Source of the DNA: CAZMVU01 sp964569295
GTDB lineage: Bacteria > Hydrogenedentota > Hydrogenedentia > Hydrogenedentales > JAGMZX01
Direction of reading: 5' to 3'
Length of the DNA stretch: 61,903 nucleotides
NCBI GenBank assembly: GCA_964569295.1
Contig: CAZMVU010000005.1
Span: 1-61,903 of the forward strand
Numbering within the stretch: position 1 is the stretch's first letter; each line of letters starts with the position of its first letter. Both the position numbers and the translations under genes were made by a program. Positions 8,274-16,354 of the stretch are shown in pieces. Under the pieces are notes generated by a model. It had not been told where the DNA came from and searched no databases. It saw nothing but the letters and a program-made list of their open reading frames with translations.

Positions 8274-9460
8274 GATTGCACATCCAAGCCCGCCAACGGG
8301 CGCAGCAATGCCGCCGCTTCACGCAGCCGGTCGCCATCCCACGGCGTTACCTCGACTATGGCATGGGCGTAGCCGGCGGCCTCGAGCCCCTCGGCCAACG
8401 CCGCCCCTTGCGCCTCGATGGCCGCCACCGTCTCGATGTTGGCCGCCCGGAAAAGGCAGCGGCAACGTTGCGGGGCGATGTCGAGCGTGACCCACAGATC
8501 GCCCAGGTGCGTCGTACTCAGGTCCATGCCGATGACTGCGCGGCCGCGGTCGAATCGCTTGCCTTTGCCATCGCCCAAGAGGTGAACCTGAGCACGCCGG
8601 AACCCTGTTTCCGCTGGCAGCGGCAGGTCGAGAAAGGTATAGGGGTGTTTCAGTCCGTGCAGGTTTTGCAAGGCCGCGCCGTCGAGCCGCTGCAGGATTC
8701 GTTGCGCCGCTTCGTCGAAGCCTTTCCATTGGCCGCGCCCGTGCAGCCATGCGCGAAACGCGGTATTGCCGCGGAGTTGCGCCAGCAGCGTGCGCAGATC
8801 CCCGTTCAACTCTGCCATGGCGTCATCCACATTGCCCGCGGCCAGCGCCGCTGCGATGCGTGCTTCCACACTGCGCGCCCGGCTGAGCCGTTGCAACAGG
8901 TTGCGCAGGGCGCCGGTATCCGCCGCCGTCAACGCTTCCGCCAATGCTGCGAAAGCCGCGGCCGCTTCTTGTACCATGCCCGCACCCGCCGCCCGGCTCA
9001 GCATCGTGCCCACCTGCTGCATATCGTCGCCGAGGGCGGTGCGGTTTAGAAAGAGGGAAAGCAGGCTGCGCAAAGCCGCGTCGGTTTGCGGGAGCTGGGG
9101 CGGCATGGTCTGCGCGACTTGGGTAGTGCGCCCTGTGTGGCCAAGGGCGGCCATGATATTACGCAGTATCTCCGGGACGGCACGGGGGAGGGCGGGTGAA
9201 TCTGGCCCGGCGCCGGGTGGGGGATGGGGAAGCACGCGCAACGCGAGGCCTTCTTGCTGCGTCACGACCTCGGCGGTTACGGGTTGGCCGGATTCCAGAC
9301 CGTGTGCCTGGCCAGTGAGCGGAATCCGCTGCCCGCCTACGGTAATACTCAAATCGCCCGGGCGTCCCTGTACGACCGCGCGGAAGGTTTGGCCCGCTTG
9401 CAGCGCAGGCTTCGGAGCGTTTGCGGCGCCTCCGGGCGCTATGGTCAGTTGGACGAGCAT
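8270..9460 (-). CDS. FliK-like flagellar hook-length control protein
   Basis: This 396-aa protein has an N-terminal beta-rich region, an Ala-rich helical middle and a C-terminal Flg_hook-type domain (about residues 275-370). That domain contains FLDLPLP, GMDLSTTHLGDLWVTLDI and CLFRAANIETVAAI. FliK measures the hook and signals FlhB to switch substrate. Divergence from enteric FliK is large, and assignment rests on the C-terminal domain and operon context. It starts 22 bases after the previous gene and overlaps the small FlhB-like gene. Confidence 0.72.
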   Translation of the reverse strand: MLVQLTIAPGGAANAPKPALQAGQTFRAVVQGRPGDLSITVGGQRIPLTGQAHGLESGQPVTAEVVTQQEGLALRVLPHPPPGAGPDSPALPRAVPEILRNIMAALGHTGRTTQVAQTMPPQLPQTDAALRSLLSLFLNRTALGDDMQQVGTMLSRAAGAGMVQEAAAAFAALAEALTAADTGALRNLLQRLSRARSVEARIAAALAAGNVDDAMAELNGDLRTLLAQLRGNTAFRAWLHGRGQWKGFDEAAQRILQRLDGAALQNLHGLKHPYTFLDLPLPAETGFRRAQVHLLGDGKGKRFDRGRAVIGMDLSTTHLGDLWVTLDIAPQRCRCLFRAANIETVAAIEAQGAALAEGLEAAGYAHAIVEVTPWDGDRLREAAALLRPLAGLDVQS

Positions 9461-9482
9461 GGTGCGGCGGACAAAAGCGCCC

Positions 9483-10508
9483 CTACCGATACTTGTTGTT
9501 CTGGTGCGCCAAGCTGAGCATGAGGCGCACCTCCCCTTTACCGATGCCGAGTTCCTGGGCGATTTGCGCCTCTGTCATGCCGGCATCCCTATACTCGACC
9601 ACCCGTTGTTGGACGGGACCGAGGCTTCCGCTCCCGTTGTTGCCTTCCTGGGCTTCGCCTGACTCCTGATTCGCGAGTGTACGCAAGGCTTGGCGGGTGG
9701 TTTCCCGGTTTTCCGGCGCCAGTTCTGGTGGTGGCTCGTGTTTCTTTTTCGGCGCGCGCGCGTTGTCGAGTTGATCGCCTACCCACTTCTCCGGGTTTTT
9801 CACGGCGATAAGCCCTGTGTTCTCGAGCATCTCGAGGTGCTGCACACGCACTTCCCCGGCTTTCGGGCGGCGTTCGCGTTGTTTGCCGCCCACCACGTTA
9901 CCCGCCTTCGGCACCGGGGCGGCCGTCGGCGCCGGGTGTGGTTCATGGGCGTGCTGGGGTTCTTCGGGCACGATAAAGCCGAGCGCTTCCTCGTCGGGTG
10001 CGCTGTTGGCTGGCTTCGCGCGGCCGGTATTGCCATGCGCGTCCGCACCACCCGCCGCAGCCGATTCCGGCCATGCTGCGGCAGTGGGGTACGGCGCCGG
10101 CGGTTGGGCATTGCGCAGCCGCTCGGTTTCCTCGCGCAGGTAGGCCATTTGCTTTTGCATGGTGAACACCTGCGCCTTGGCGGCTTCGAGTTCTGCCGCG
10201 AGGCTGCGTTGTTCGTCATAGAGCCCCTTGTTCCTCTCGAGGCTCTGGGAAAGGATTTTCTTGATGACCTCCATCTTGGCGTCCAGGTCGCTGTTGAACT
10301 GCCGGGCCAGATCCTTCTGTTGCTTGACCACGTCGCGCATGGTCTGAAAGAGAATGGTCACCTCCGCCTTATCCGTATCGGCCTCAGCGCGTTCATTGCG
10401 TGTGCGCCGTTCCTTCGCCGTGTAGAGCATGACCAGCAAGAGAAAGCACACAGCGCTGGTTGCGCCCACGCCAAGGCTGGCCCACATAATTAGCTGCTGT
10501 AACGTCAT
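9483..10508 (-). CDS. Membrane-anchored coiled-coil protein with C-terminal HTH (DUF2802/SwrB-like)
   Basis: This 341-aa protein begins with one transmembrane helix (residues about 8-30). A long coiled coil follows (about 60-145: LDAKMEVIKKILSQSLERN, LAAELEAAKAQVFTMQ), then a Pro-rich linker. It ends in a small helix-turn-helix (YRDAGMTEAQIAQELGIGKG). This layout, TM plus coiled coil plus degenerate HTH, is seen in DUF2802 and SwrB-type proteins encoded in flagellar operons of other phyla. The role here is inferred from position between fliA and the fliK-like gene. Confidence 0.6.
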   Translation of the reverse strand: MTLQQLIMWASLGVGATSAVCFLLLVMLYTAKERRTRNERAEADTDKAEVTILFQTMRDVVKQQKDLARQFNSDLDAKMEVIKKILSQSLERNKGLYDEQRSLAAELEAAKAQVFTMQKQMAYLREETERLRNAQPPAPYPTAAAWPESAAAGGADAHGNTGRAKPANSAPDEEALGFIVPEEPQHAHEPHPAPTAAPVPKAGNVVGGKQRERRPKAGEVRVQHLEMLENTGLIAVKNPEKWVGDQLDNARAPKKKHEPPPELAPENRETTRQALRTLANQESGEAQEGNNGSGSLGPVQQRVVEYRDAGMTEAQIAQELGIGKGEVRLMLSLAHQNNKYR

Positions 10509-10603
10509 GATGCTCTAAGTTCCCGTTCCCGGAATGCGCGGCTTCCGGGACGCCGGTTGCCTGTCTGGGATCCGGTGTCGTGCGCTGTTGGGCGGAGTCG
10601 TCC

Positions 10604-10957
10604 TCAAATGGTCACATCGAACTCGTGATCGTCCGGCTCATCCAGCACCGCCGCGCCTTCGCCGGGCGTATACACGGTGTGCTGTTTGCGGCGCGTTTCG
10701 TCGTCCTGCGCTGCATCCTGTCCATGGCGGTGACGCCGCCCAGCGAAGGGGTTGCGGCGGCGCAGATCCTGGTCTACATGGTGGCTCTTCTCCTCCGTCT
10801 CACGCACTTGCTGCTCCGCCGCGCGCAGTTCTTCCTGCACATTGTTCCGGATATGCCGTTGTGCCACGAGCGATGACCGGTCCGCGATCTGCTGGATGCG
10901 CTCCGCGGTAATGACCCGGCCGAGCTCGGAGAACGGATCAATGGGCTGTGGCATCAC
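10604..10957 (-). CDS. Hypothetical protein in flagellar operon, 117 aa
   Basis: This is a soluble, charged protein. It has a helical N-terminal half (DPFSELGRVITAERIQQIAD; EELRAAEQQVRETEE) and a basic, Arg/His-rich then acidic tail ending DEPDDHEFDVTI. Its ATG overlaps the fliA stop (ATGA), so it is translationally coupled to the sigma factor. No family is recognised. An anti-sigma or chaperone role is possible from position only. Confidence 0.6.
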   Translation of the reverse strand: MMPQPIDPFSELGRVITAERIQQIADRSSLVAQRHIRNNVQEELRAAEQQVRETEEKSHHVDQDLRRRNPFAGRRHRHGQDAAQDDETRRKQHTVYTPGEGAAVLDEPDDHEFDVTI

Positions 10958-11718
10958 ATATGCTCCTGCACCACCTTACGAAGCCGTTTCATGGCGGCGC
11001 TGTGAATCTGGCAAATCCGCGACTCGCTGACCTCGAGTACGGTGCCGATCTCTTTGAGCGTCAACTCCTGATAGTAATACAAGTTTAACACTTTTTGCTG
11101 TTGATCGGGTAATTCCAAAATTGCCTTGACCAGTAGTTCCCGGCGTTCTTTGGTCTGCGCCATGGCGACAGGGCTCGGGGCCGCAGTACCCGTCATGTCG
11201 ACTTTCCGCGTTTCTGACTCCTCGCTGGGGAGGTAATCATCGAGCGAAAGTACTTGAACCGTTTGAAGCTGTGCCAAGGTGTCTTCCACATGGTCCACAC
11301 TTGTCCCCAGCACCTCCGCGATGGCCTCGGCCGTCGGTTCACGGCCCTGCTCCTGACGCAGTTTATCCCGCGCGGCGCCGACTTTGCGCGCCATGTTGCG
11401 CAGGGAGCGGGGCGCCCAATCCAATGATCGGATCTGATCGATGATGGCGCCGCGGATGCGGATCGAGGCGTAGGTCGAGAACTTGATGTCCTGCGTGTGG
11501 TCGTACTTGTCTACTGCGTCGAGCAGGCCCATCACGCCCCAGCCGATAAGGTCGTCGAGTTCGACGTTGTTCGGCACATGGATGGCCATGCGGCCCGCGA
11601 TGAACTTCACCACGCGCATATGCTGCAGGATGAGTTGCTCCCGCGCGGTGCTGTCATCGTGCTCCTTGCACCGGCTCCACAACTCCTTTTCCTGGAGCTC
11701 TGTGAGCGTTCTGTTCAC
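10954..11718 (-). CDS. fliA: Flagellar sigma factor FliA (sigma-28/WhiG family)
   Basis: This 254-aa sigma-70-family factor has region 2 (DDLIGWGVMGLLDAVDKYD; KFSTYASIRIRGAIIDQIRS), region 3 (MARKVGAARDKLRQEQGREP) and region 4 (LTLKEIGTVLEVSESRICQI). The RGAIIDQIRSLDWAPRS stretch is diagnostic for the FliA/WhiG group. It directs late flagellar transcription. Its stop overlaps the next gene and its start overlaps the fliY/N stop, so it is embedded in the fliM operon. Confidence 0.93.
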   Translation of the reverse strand: MNRTLTELQEKELWSRCKEHDDSTAREQLILQHMRVVKFIAGRMAIHVPNNVELDDLIGWGVMGLLDAVDKYDHTQDIKFSTYASIRIRGAIIDQIRSLDWAPRSLRNMARKVGAARDKLRQEQGREPTAEAIAEVLGTSVDHVEDTLAQLQTVQVLSLDDYLPSEESETRKVDMTGTAAPSPVAMAQTKERRELLVKAILELPDQQQKVLNLYYYQELTLKEIGTVLEVSESRICQIHSAAMKRLRKVVQEHM

Positions 11719-12698
11719 CCGAGGGTTTGAATCCTTTCTTTCGGGCTGATTATCTCCGTGATCCGCAGCCCGAACTTCTCGTCCACGACCACCACATCGC
11801 CCCGGGCAATGAGGCGGTCGTTGATCAGCAGCTCGACGGGCTCATCGATGAGGTGGCCCACCTCGACGATTGATCCCGGCCCGAGGGAAAGGATCTCGCC
11901 GATGGGCAGGTCGACACTGCCCAGCCGCGCCGTGGCCACGAGGCGGATATCCAGCACCATGTCCAGGTTCGCGGGGGGAATATCGCCGTTGCGTTGCGCA
12001 TGCGAGGCGGTATGGCCTTGCTCCGCCGCATCGGTCTCCTCCGGGCCGAACCCGCTCAGGATGTCGGTCATCTCTTCTTGGCTGAGACTGGCCTCGTTGA
12101 GCATTTGTGCGGCGGGAGAGGCCGGTTCCGCGTTAAGCGGCTGGCCGTGCTGATCCGCCGGCACCATGTCCTCGGTTTTGCTGCTGTACAGGAAGACCGC
12201 CTCGCCCTGTATGTCGCCCGCTTCAAAGCGATACGCAGCGCCCGTCACGTCGCGCCCGAGAAATTCCATGAGGTTCGGGCCGTCCTGCGCCGTGCATTCT
12301 ACGACTTCGGTGTTTTCCAACTGCTCGACATTGTGTCCGAAGGCCTCCATGAGCGAAGTTACCCCGCCGCCCAGCGCCGACTCCGCCACTTCCTTCAACA
12401 CATTGCGGTCCTCCTGTTCGAGGGCCTGTTTGGGGGTGGGATCGGTGCCGCGCGCGAGTGCAGCGAAACGGCTCGCATCACGCACGGAAAACAGCAGGGC
12501 GGCCTGCATCACGTCGTTTTGCGCGCGCGTGCGCAGACACACGGGGTACCGCTGCACCCATGTTCCGATGGTATCCGTATCGGCCGTGGTCTGTTCAAGC
12601 ACCGTGTACGCGAAAGACTTCGAGACCAGTGCCTCGAACACGTCGAAAGCGCCTTTCAAGAAGCCATTGATAATGGCAGGTGCGGCATCTGCATTCAT
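11715..12698 (-). CDS. FliY/FliN-type flagellar motor switch protein with CheC-like N-terminus
   Basis: This 327-aa protein has two parts. Residues about 10-190 resemble the CheC/FliY phosphatase fold (DRNVLKEVAESALGGGVTS). Residues about 245-327 form the FliN/SpoA domain of the C-ring (LDMVLDIRLVATARLGSVDL; GDVVVVDEKFGLRITEI). In active CheC-like sites the E-x-x-N motif supplies catalytic Asn; here the aligned residues read EVAE, so phosphatase activity is doubtful. ATG 12698 is chosen because GGAGGAG lies just upstream, overlapping the fliM stop; earlier in-frame codons fall inside fliM. Confidence 0.85.
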   Translation of the reverse strand: MNADAAPAIINGFLKGAFDVFEALVSKSFAYTVLEQTTADTDTIGTWVQRYPVCLRTRAQNDVMQAALLFSVRDASRFAALARGTDPTPKQALEQEDRNVLKEVAESALGGGVTSLMEAFGHNVEQLENTEVVECTAQDGPNLMEFLGRDVTGAAYRFEAGDIQGEAVFLYSSKTEDMVPADQHGQPLNAEPASPAAQMLNEASLSQEEMTDILSGFGPEETDAAEQGHTASHAQRNGDIPPANLDMVLDIRLVATARLGSVDLPIGEILSLGPGSIVEVGHLIDEPVELLINDRLIARGDVVVVDEKFGLRITEIISPKERIQTLG

Positions 12699-12705
12699 AT
12701 GGCGT

Positions 12706-13695
12706 CTACTCCTCCTTGTCCTGGATAAGGGAAACGACCTGTACGGCCGACTGTTCGCTACTGCGGCCCGGCTGTGCGCGGAAAAGGGGCACCCCGCCAA
12801 TCGCCACCTCGATGGGCTCGGAGGGGGTGCTGTTCAGTTGGACCACGTCGCCCACTTGCAGGCGCGCCAAGTCGCTCAGGTTGAGCTTCGCCTGACCGAG
12901 GACGGCCTCGAAGGGCACATTCGCGCGCAAAACCGCCTGCTCGATGATCCCGCGCACCGCCGCCTGCACGTCCGGCGCCACGCGGCGCGTGTAGTGGGCC
13001 TGCTGCGAAATCTGGTCGAGCACCGGGTTCAGCACCACCAGCGGAATGCACATGTTCATGGTGCCCGTCGTTTCGCCCACATGGATTTCATAGCCCACGA
13101 GTATGACCATCTCGCTGCCCGATACAATCTGTACGATCAGCGGGTCGCTCTCCTGCTGCACCACCTCGAGCTCGAATTCGATGAGCTGCGCCCAGGAGCG
13201 TTTCAGACAGTCGAGCAGCATCATCGCGATGCGCTGCACAATCCGCGCCTCGATCTCCGTCAGTTCACGCGGCTCACTCAGCGTCATCCCCTTTCCGCCA
13301 AGTACCCGATCGACAATGGGAAACACCATTGAGGGGCTCATCTCGATGACCGCCGTGCCCTCGAGAGGCGCCATGTTGATGATTATAAGCGAGGTCGGCC
13401 GAGACACCGACAGTATGAATTCATCGTACGTGAGCTGATCGAGTGAGGTCAGGTCCAGGCGTACCACCGTGCGCAGAAATGGCGGCAGCATAATGCTCAC
13501 TTCACGCGCGAACGCATCGAACAGGCTCTGCAAGCCCTTTAACTGCTCTTTCGAGACACGCTCCGGCCGGCGGAAGTCGTAGGCCGTGAGCTGGATCTCA
13601 CCCGGCGGGGACGCTTCTTCCTCCGTCTCTACGTCTCCGTCCGATACAGCGTTAAGCAGAAGATCGACTTCGTCTTGATTCAGAATATCCGCCAT
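12706..13695 (-). CDS. fliM: Flagellar motor switch protein FliM
   Basis: This 329-aa protein starts MADILNQDEVDLLLNAV, the conserved CheY-P-binding/entry segment of FliM. The middle CheC-like domain (LTSLDQLTYDEFILSVSRP; LGGKGMTLSEPRELTEIEAR) and the C-terminal SpoA domain (ARLQVGDVVQLNS) follow. FliM forms the C-ring with FliG and FliN and sets rotation direction. AGGAG precedes ATG 13695. It is the first gene of the minus-strand operon. Its leader begins in the long non-coding region to its right. Confidence 0.93.
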   Translation of the reverse strand: MADILNQDEVDLLLNAVSDGDVETEEEASPPGEIQLTAYDFRRPERVSKEQLKGLQSLFDAFAREVSIMLPPFLRTVVRLDLTSLDQLTYDEFILSVSRPTSLIIINMAPLEGTAVIEMSPSMVFPIVDRVLGGKGMTLSEPRELTEIEARIVQRIAMMLLDCLKRSWAQLIEFELEVVQQESDPLIVQIVSGSEMVILVGYEIHVGETTGTMNMCIPLVVLNPVLDQISQQAHYTRRVAPDVQAAVRGIIEQAVLRANVPFEAVLGQAKLNLSDLARLQVGDVVQLNSTPSEPIEVAIGGVPLFRAQPGRSSEQSAVQVVSLIQDKEE

Positions 13696-13987
13696 GCAGG
13701 CATGCTCCTGTTGGACCCAAGCTGCGCGGGCCGCATACGCATTGCGAGTATAGCACAGCGTCGGGCGGGGCTCAAAAAATCCGCGCAAAGCGATAACCCA
13801 TTTATTTATGGCAAGATACAGCGTGGGCTTCGCGGGGAAATTTCTTTACAAAAATTACTTGTTTTTGTGTATTGCGCATTGTGCCGCGCCGCAATGACGT
13901 AACGTCAACCCATCCCGGATGTGCAACGTTTTCCAAGCACCCGACGGAAACTTCCTTTACACCTTCCGATCGAGTCCTCCCAAGTGT

Positions 13988-14020
13988 GCGGGCCGGCCAG
14001 TAGCCGGCCCGCTTCTGCTT
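13988..14020 (+). terminator. Strong hairpin with T-rich tail in intergenic region
   Basis: GCGGGCCGGC at 13988-13997 pairs perfectly with GCCGGCCCGC at 14003-14012 around a five-base loop, followed by TTCTGCTT. On the plus strand this looks like an intrinsic terminator, but no plus-strand protein gene ends here. It could end a small RNA or belong to the fliM leader on the other strand. Confidence 0.5.
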
Positions 14021-14522
14021 TCCCCCAAGCCGGGTCGCACCCGCAAACTGGAGCGGAGTTTTACGATGCAAGCCCCGGTCATTTGGCGATTGGCCTTGGA
14101 ATGACGAACAGGCCGGCGTTAATGACTGTACTTCAACCGTAAGCGGCGGCCCGATGCATTTTTCGGCGGCGTCGAAGGCCGGTGCAATGATGGTGCGAGA
14201 CGGGCCGAAACCCCGAGGACTCTTTGCGTTTCCCGGAAGCGGCAACCATGTGCGGGCGGGGGACCGGAAAAGGGTGGTTGAATACGGGCGGGGCCTCTGG
14301 ATTTTCATACAGTATCGGCATTACCCGAGATGCATATCGGGTTCGTCCTTTTTCTCCACCACTTTTGATGAACATGGCCGTTTATATACATTCCAAGACG
14401 TTGCAAACAAGTAGCTTACATATACTGCCAAGGGAATTTCTTATTGTTGTTTGATGGCGTCGGCGGCCAAGGCGCCAGGCAAGGCATTTACGTGCCGCCC
14501 TTTCTTTGAACGCAAGATATGG

Positions 14523-14551
14523 TTGCAATAATCTCGGCTTGCATATATATT
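14523..14551 (+). promoter_or_regulatory. Candidate sigma-70 promoter
   Basis: TTGCAA at 14523-14528 and TATATT at 14546-14551 are 17 bases apart, about 120 bases upstream of the radical-SAM-like gene. A further TTGACA at 14600-14605 lacks a good -10 partner. The call is based on motif match only. Confidence 0.4.
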
Positions 14552-14673
14552 GTGTTCATGATAGGATGAGGTCGATATGTGGGGTTCATGCGACTTCGGT
14601 TGACAAGATATAGTGGTTCATACCCGATGATCTTTCGAAATCAAAACCGAACGCAACGGAAGGAGCGATCGGT

Positions 14674-16317
14674 ATGATTCGCACCCTTTTGGTGTATTAT
14701 CCGGGCTATCCTTATACGACGGCTACTCTTATGCCCAGGGCAGTGCTGGCTGGCATGGCCGGGGCGCTCGCCGATGCGGGATACGGGGTTGTGGTGAAGG
14801 ACTTCGGCGCTATCGAGCACTTGACCCGTTTTGACAGGGAGGCGCTGGCGCATGTGGCGGGCGGCAACGGCGGGCAACGCCGTGCGCGCAGGCAGTTTAT
14901 GGCGCACGAGGCGGCCGGGTGTACAGCCACAGCGCAGGCGATGGCCGCCGATGGACCGGCCGACCTGGTGGTCTTGGAGGTGGCGCGCCGGGAGGACTTT
15001 TCGTCCACATTTGCCTTGTGTCGTGCCTTGCGCGCAGCCATGCCTGGGGTGACGTTGTTGTGGGTGGGTGCTGCTGTGCGGCGGTATGCCGAGGTGCTGG
15101 TATCGGCCCCGGCATTTCACGCGCTTGGTGCTGCGCTTGTCACCGGCGATGCCGAACCCGCTGCCGTGGCGGTGGCGTCGCGCCTGGCCGCTGGCCATGC
15201 CCCCTTCTCCGCGCCGAACCTGCTTGTTGGTGCGGATGGGGCATCGTATGCAACCGCCTTGTGTCCGGTGCCGGATCTGGATGCCCTGCCGTGGCCTACC
15301 TACGCGCGTTCGGTTTATCCGGCCGTGCATGGCACTGGCAAACTCAAGCTTTTTCATGTGGCGGATAGCCGCGGCTGCGATTACGCGGGATTTGCCGATG
15401 CCGTGAGGCCGCTCGAGTGGCGCACCGTGCGGTCGCGTAAACCGGGGGCGGTGTGTGCCGAGCTCGTGGGGTTGAACCGGCAGGTGGGCGCCCGCGCTGT
15501 TCACTTCACCGGTGCGGGCACACCCGCGGCCACACTCGATGCACTGGCCTATGAGATCCTGGCCCGCTGCCTTTACGTGCGCTACAGCCGTACCGCGCAC
15601 GTGCGTAACACGGACCCATCGACCGTGGCCACCCTTGCAGCGTCGGGGTGTCATGCGCTCGAGTTCGGCGTCGATACCGGCAGCCAGCGGCTGCTCGAAG
15701 ATTTTTACGGGCACTCCTTCGGGGTTTCGGAAGTGGAACAGGTGCTGCGGGCATGCCATGCCGCCGGTGTGTTCGTGTCTGCCCGTTTTACTTTCCCCTG
15801 TCCCGAAGACGACAGACACACGCGCGCGGAGACGCTGCGGCTGTTGCGCCGTGCCCAGCCCGATGCCGTGGTGTTGCGTGCGCCCGATATCGCGCCCGGT
15901 TCGCGGTGGGCGGCGCACGCCCGATCATTTGGTTTCCGGATAGACGCCCGCCGCTATGCGCGCTGGGTTTTCGAGGGTGGCGTTCCCGTGGCCGGCGCGG
16001 AGCCGGCGTTGCCTTGGCGCAGCACGGGCTGGCGCAATGGGTCGGCCGCACGCGCACGCGACGCATTGGTCACGGTGTTGCAGGGGGAAGGGTTCGCTTT
16101 TGAGGTAACGGCAGACGAGGCTCTTGTGGCGCGTATGGCCGGCGTCGATCCGGCCGGAGAAGTCGTGTTTGCCCACGACTTGCGCGCGGCGCTCGCGCGC
16201 TGCGATGCCGAAGATGCCGCCGAGTTGGTGGATCGGTTCAATTCAGCGGCCGCGGCGCCGGTGAACACCGTGGCATTTCCCAAGGCAGTGTCATTACGGG
16301 CGGTGGCCGGCAATTGA
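14674..16317 (+). CDS. B12-binding/radical-SAM-like protein with degenerate cluster site
   Basis: This 547-aa protein has the layout of cobalamin-binding radical SAM enzymes: an N-terminal Rossmann-like half, then a TIM-barrel-like half. The barrel contains WRTVRSRKPGAVCAELVGL, HALEFGVDTGSQRLL and ACHAAGVFVSARFTFPCPE. The CxxxCxxC motif that holds the 4Fe-4S cluster should follow SRG. Here only Cys235 remains (SRGCDYAGFAD), with Gly239 and Asp242 at the other two positions. Without the cluster it cannot do radical SAM chemistry, so a sensory or structural role is more likely. GGAAGGAG precedes the ATG at ideal spacing. It lies 37 bases before the sensor kinase. Confidence 0.7.
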   Translation: MIRTLLVYYPGYPYTTATLMPRAVLAGMAGALADAGYGVVVKDFGAIEHLTRFDREALAHVAGGNGGQRRARRQFMAHEAAGCTATAQAMAADGPADLVVLEVARREDFSSTFALCRALRAAMPGVTLLWVGAAVRRYAEVLVSAPAFHALGAALVTGDAEPAAVAVASRLAAGHAPFSAPNLLVGADGASYATALCPVPDLDALPWPTYARSVYPAVHGTGKLKLFHVADSRGCDYAGFADAVRPLEWRTVRSRKPGAVCAELVGLNRQVGARAVHFTGAGTPAATLDALAYEILARCLYVRYSRTAHVRNTDPSTVATLAASGCHALEFGVDTGSQRLLEDFYGHSFGVSEVEQVLRACHAAGVFVSARFTFPCPEDDRHTRAETLRLLRRAQPDAVVLRAPDIAPGSRWAAHARSFGFRIDARRYARWVFEGGVPVAGAEPALPWRSTGWRNGSAARARDALVTVLQGEGFAFEVTADEALVARMAGVDPAGEVVFAHDLRAALARCDAEDAAELVDRFNSAAAAPVNTVAFPKAVSLRAVAGN

Positions 16318-16354
16318 AGCATGCGCCCGGCTGGCGGGTGCAGGGTAGCATTGA

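Larger units (their letters stand above)
13696..14673. other. Long divergent intergenic region between fliM and the radical-SAM-like gene
   Basis: About 980 bases have no convincing protein-coding frame on either strand. The left half holds an inverted repeat TGACGT-A-ACGTCA at 13895-13907 and a strong GC hairpin at 13988-14012. The right half becomes AT-rich, with a sigma-70-like promoter near 14523-14551 and another TTGACA at 14600. It must contain promoters for both the flagellar operon (minus) and the signalling operon (plus). A small RNA is possible. Confidence 0.6.

Noticed and set aside
14641..15918. A 425-codon minus-strand open frame opposite the radical-SAM-like gene
   Set aside because: It has no recognisable domain and covers the conserved barrel of the plus-strand gene.
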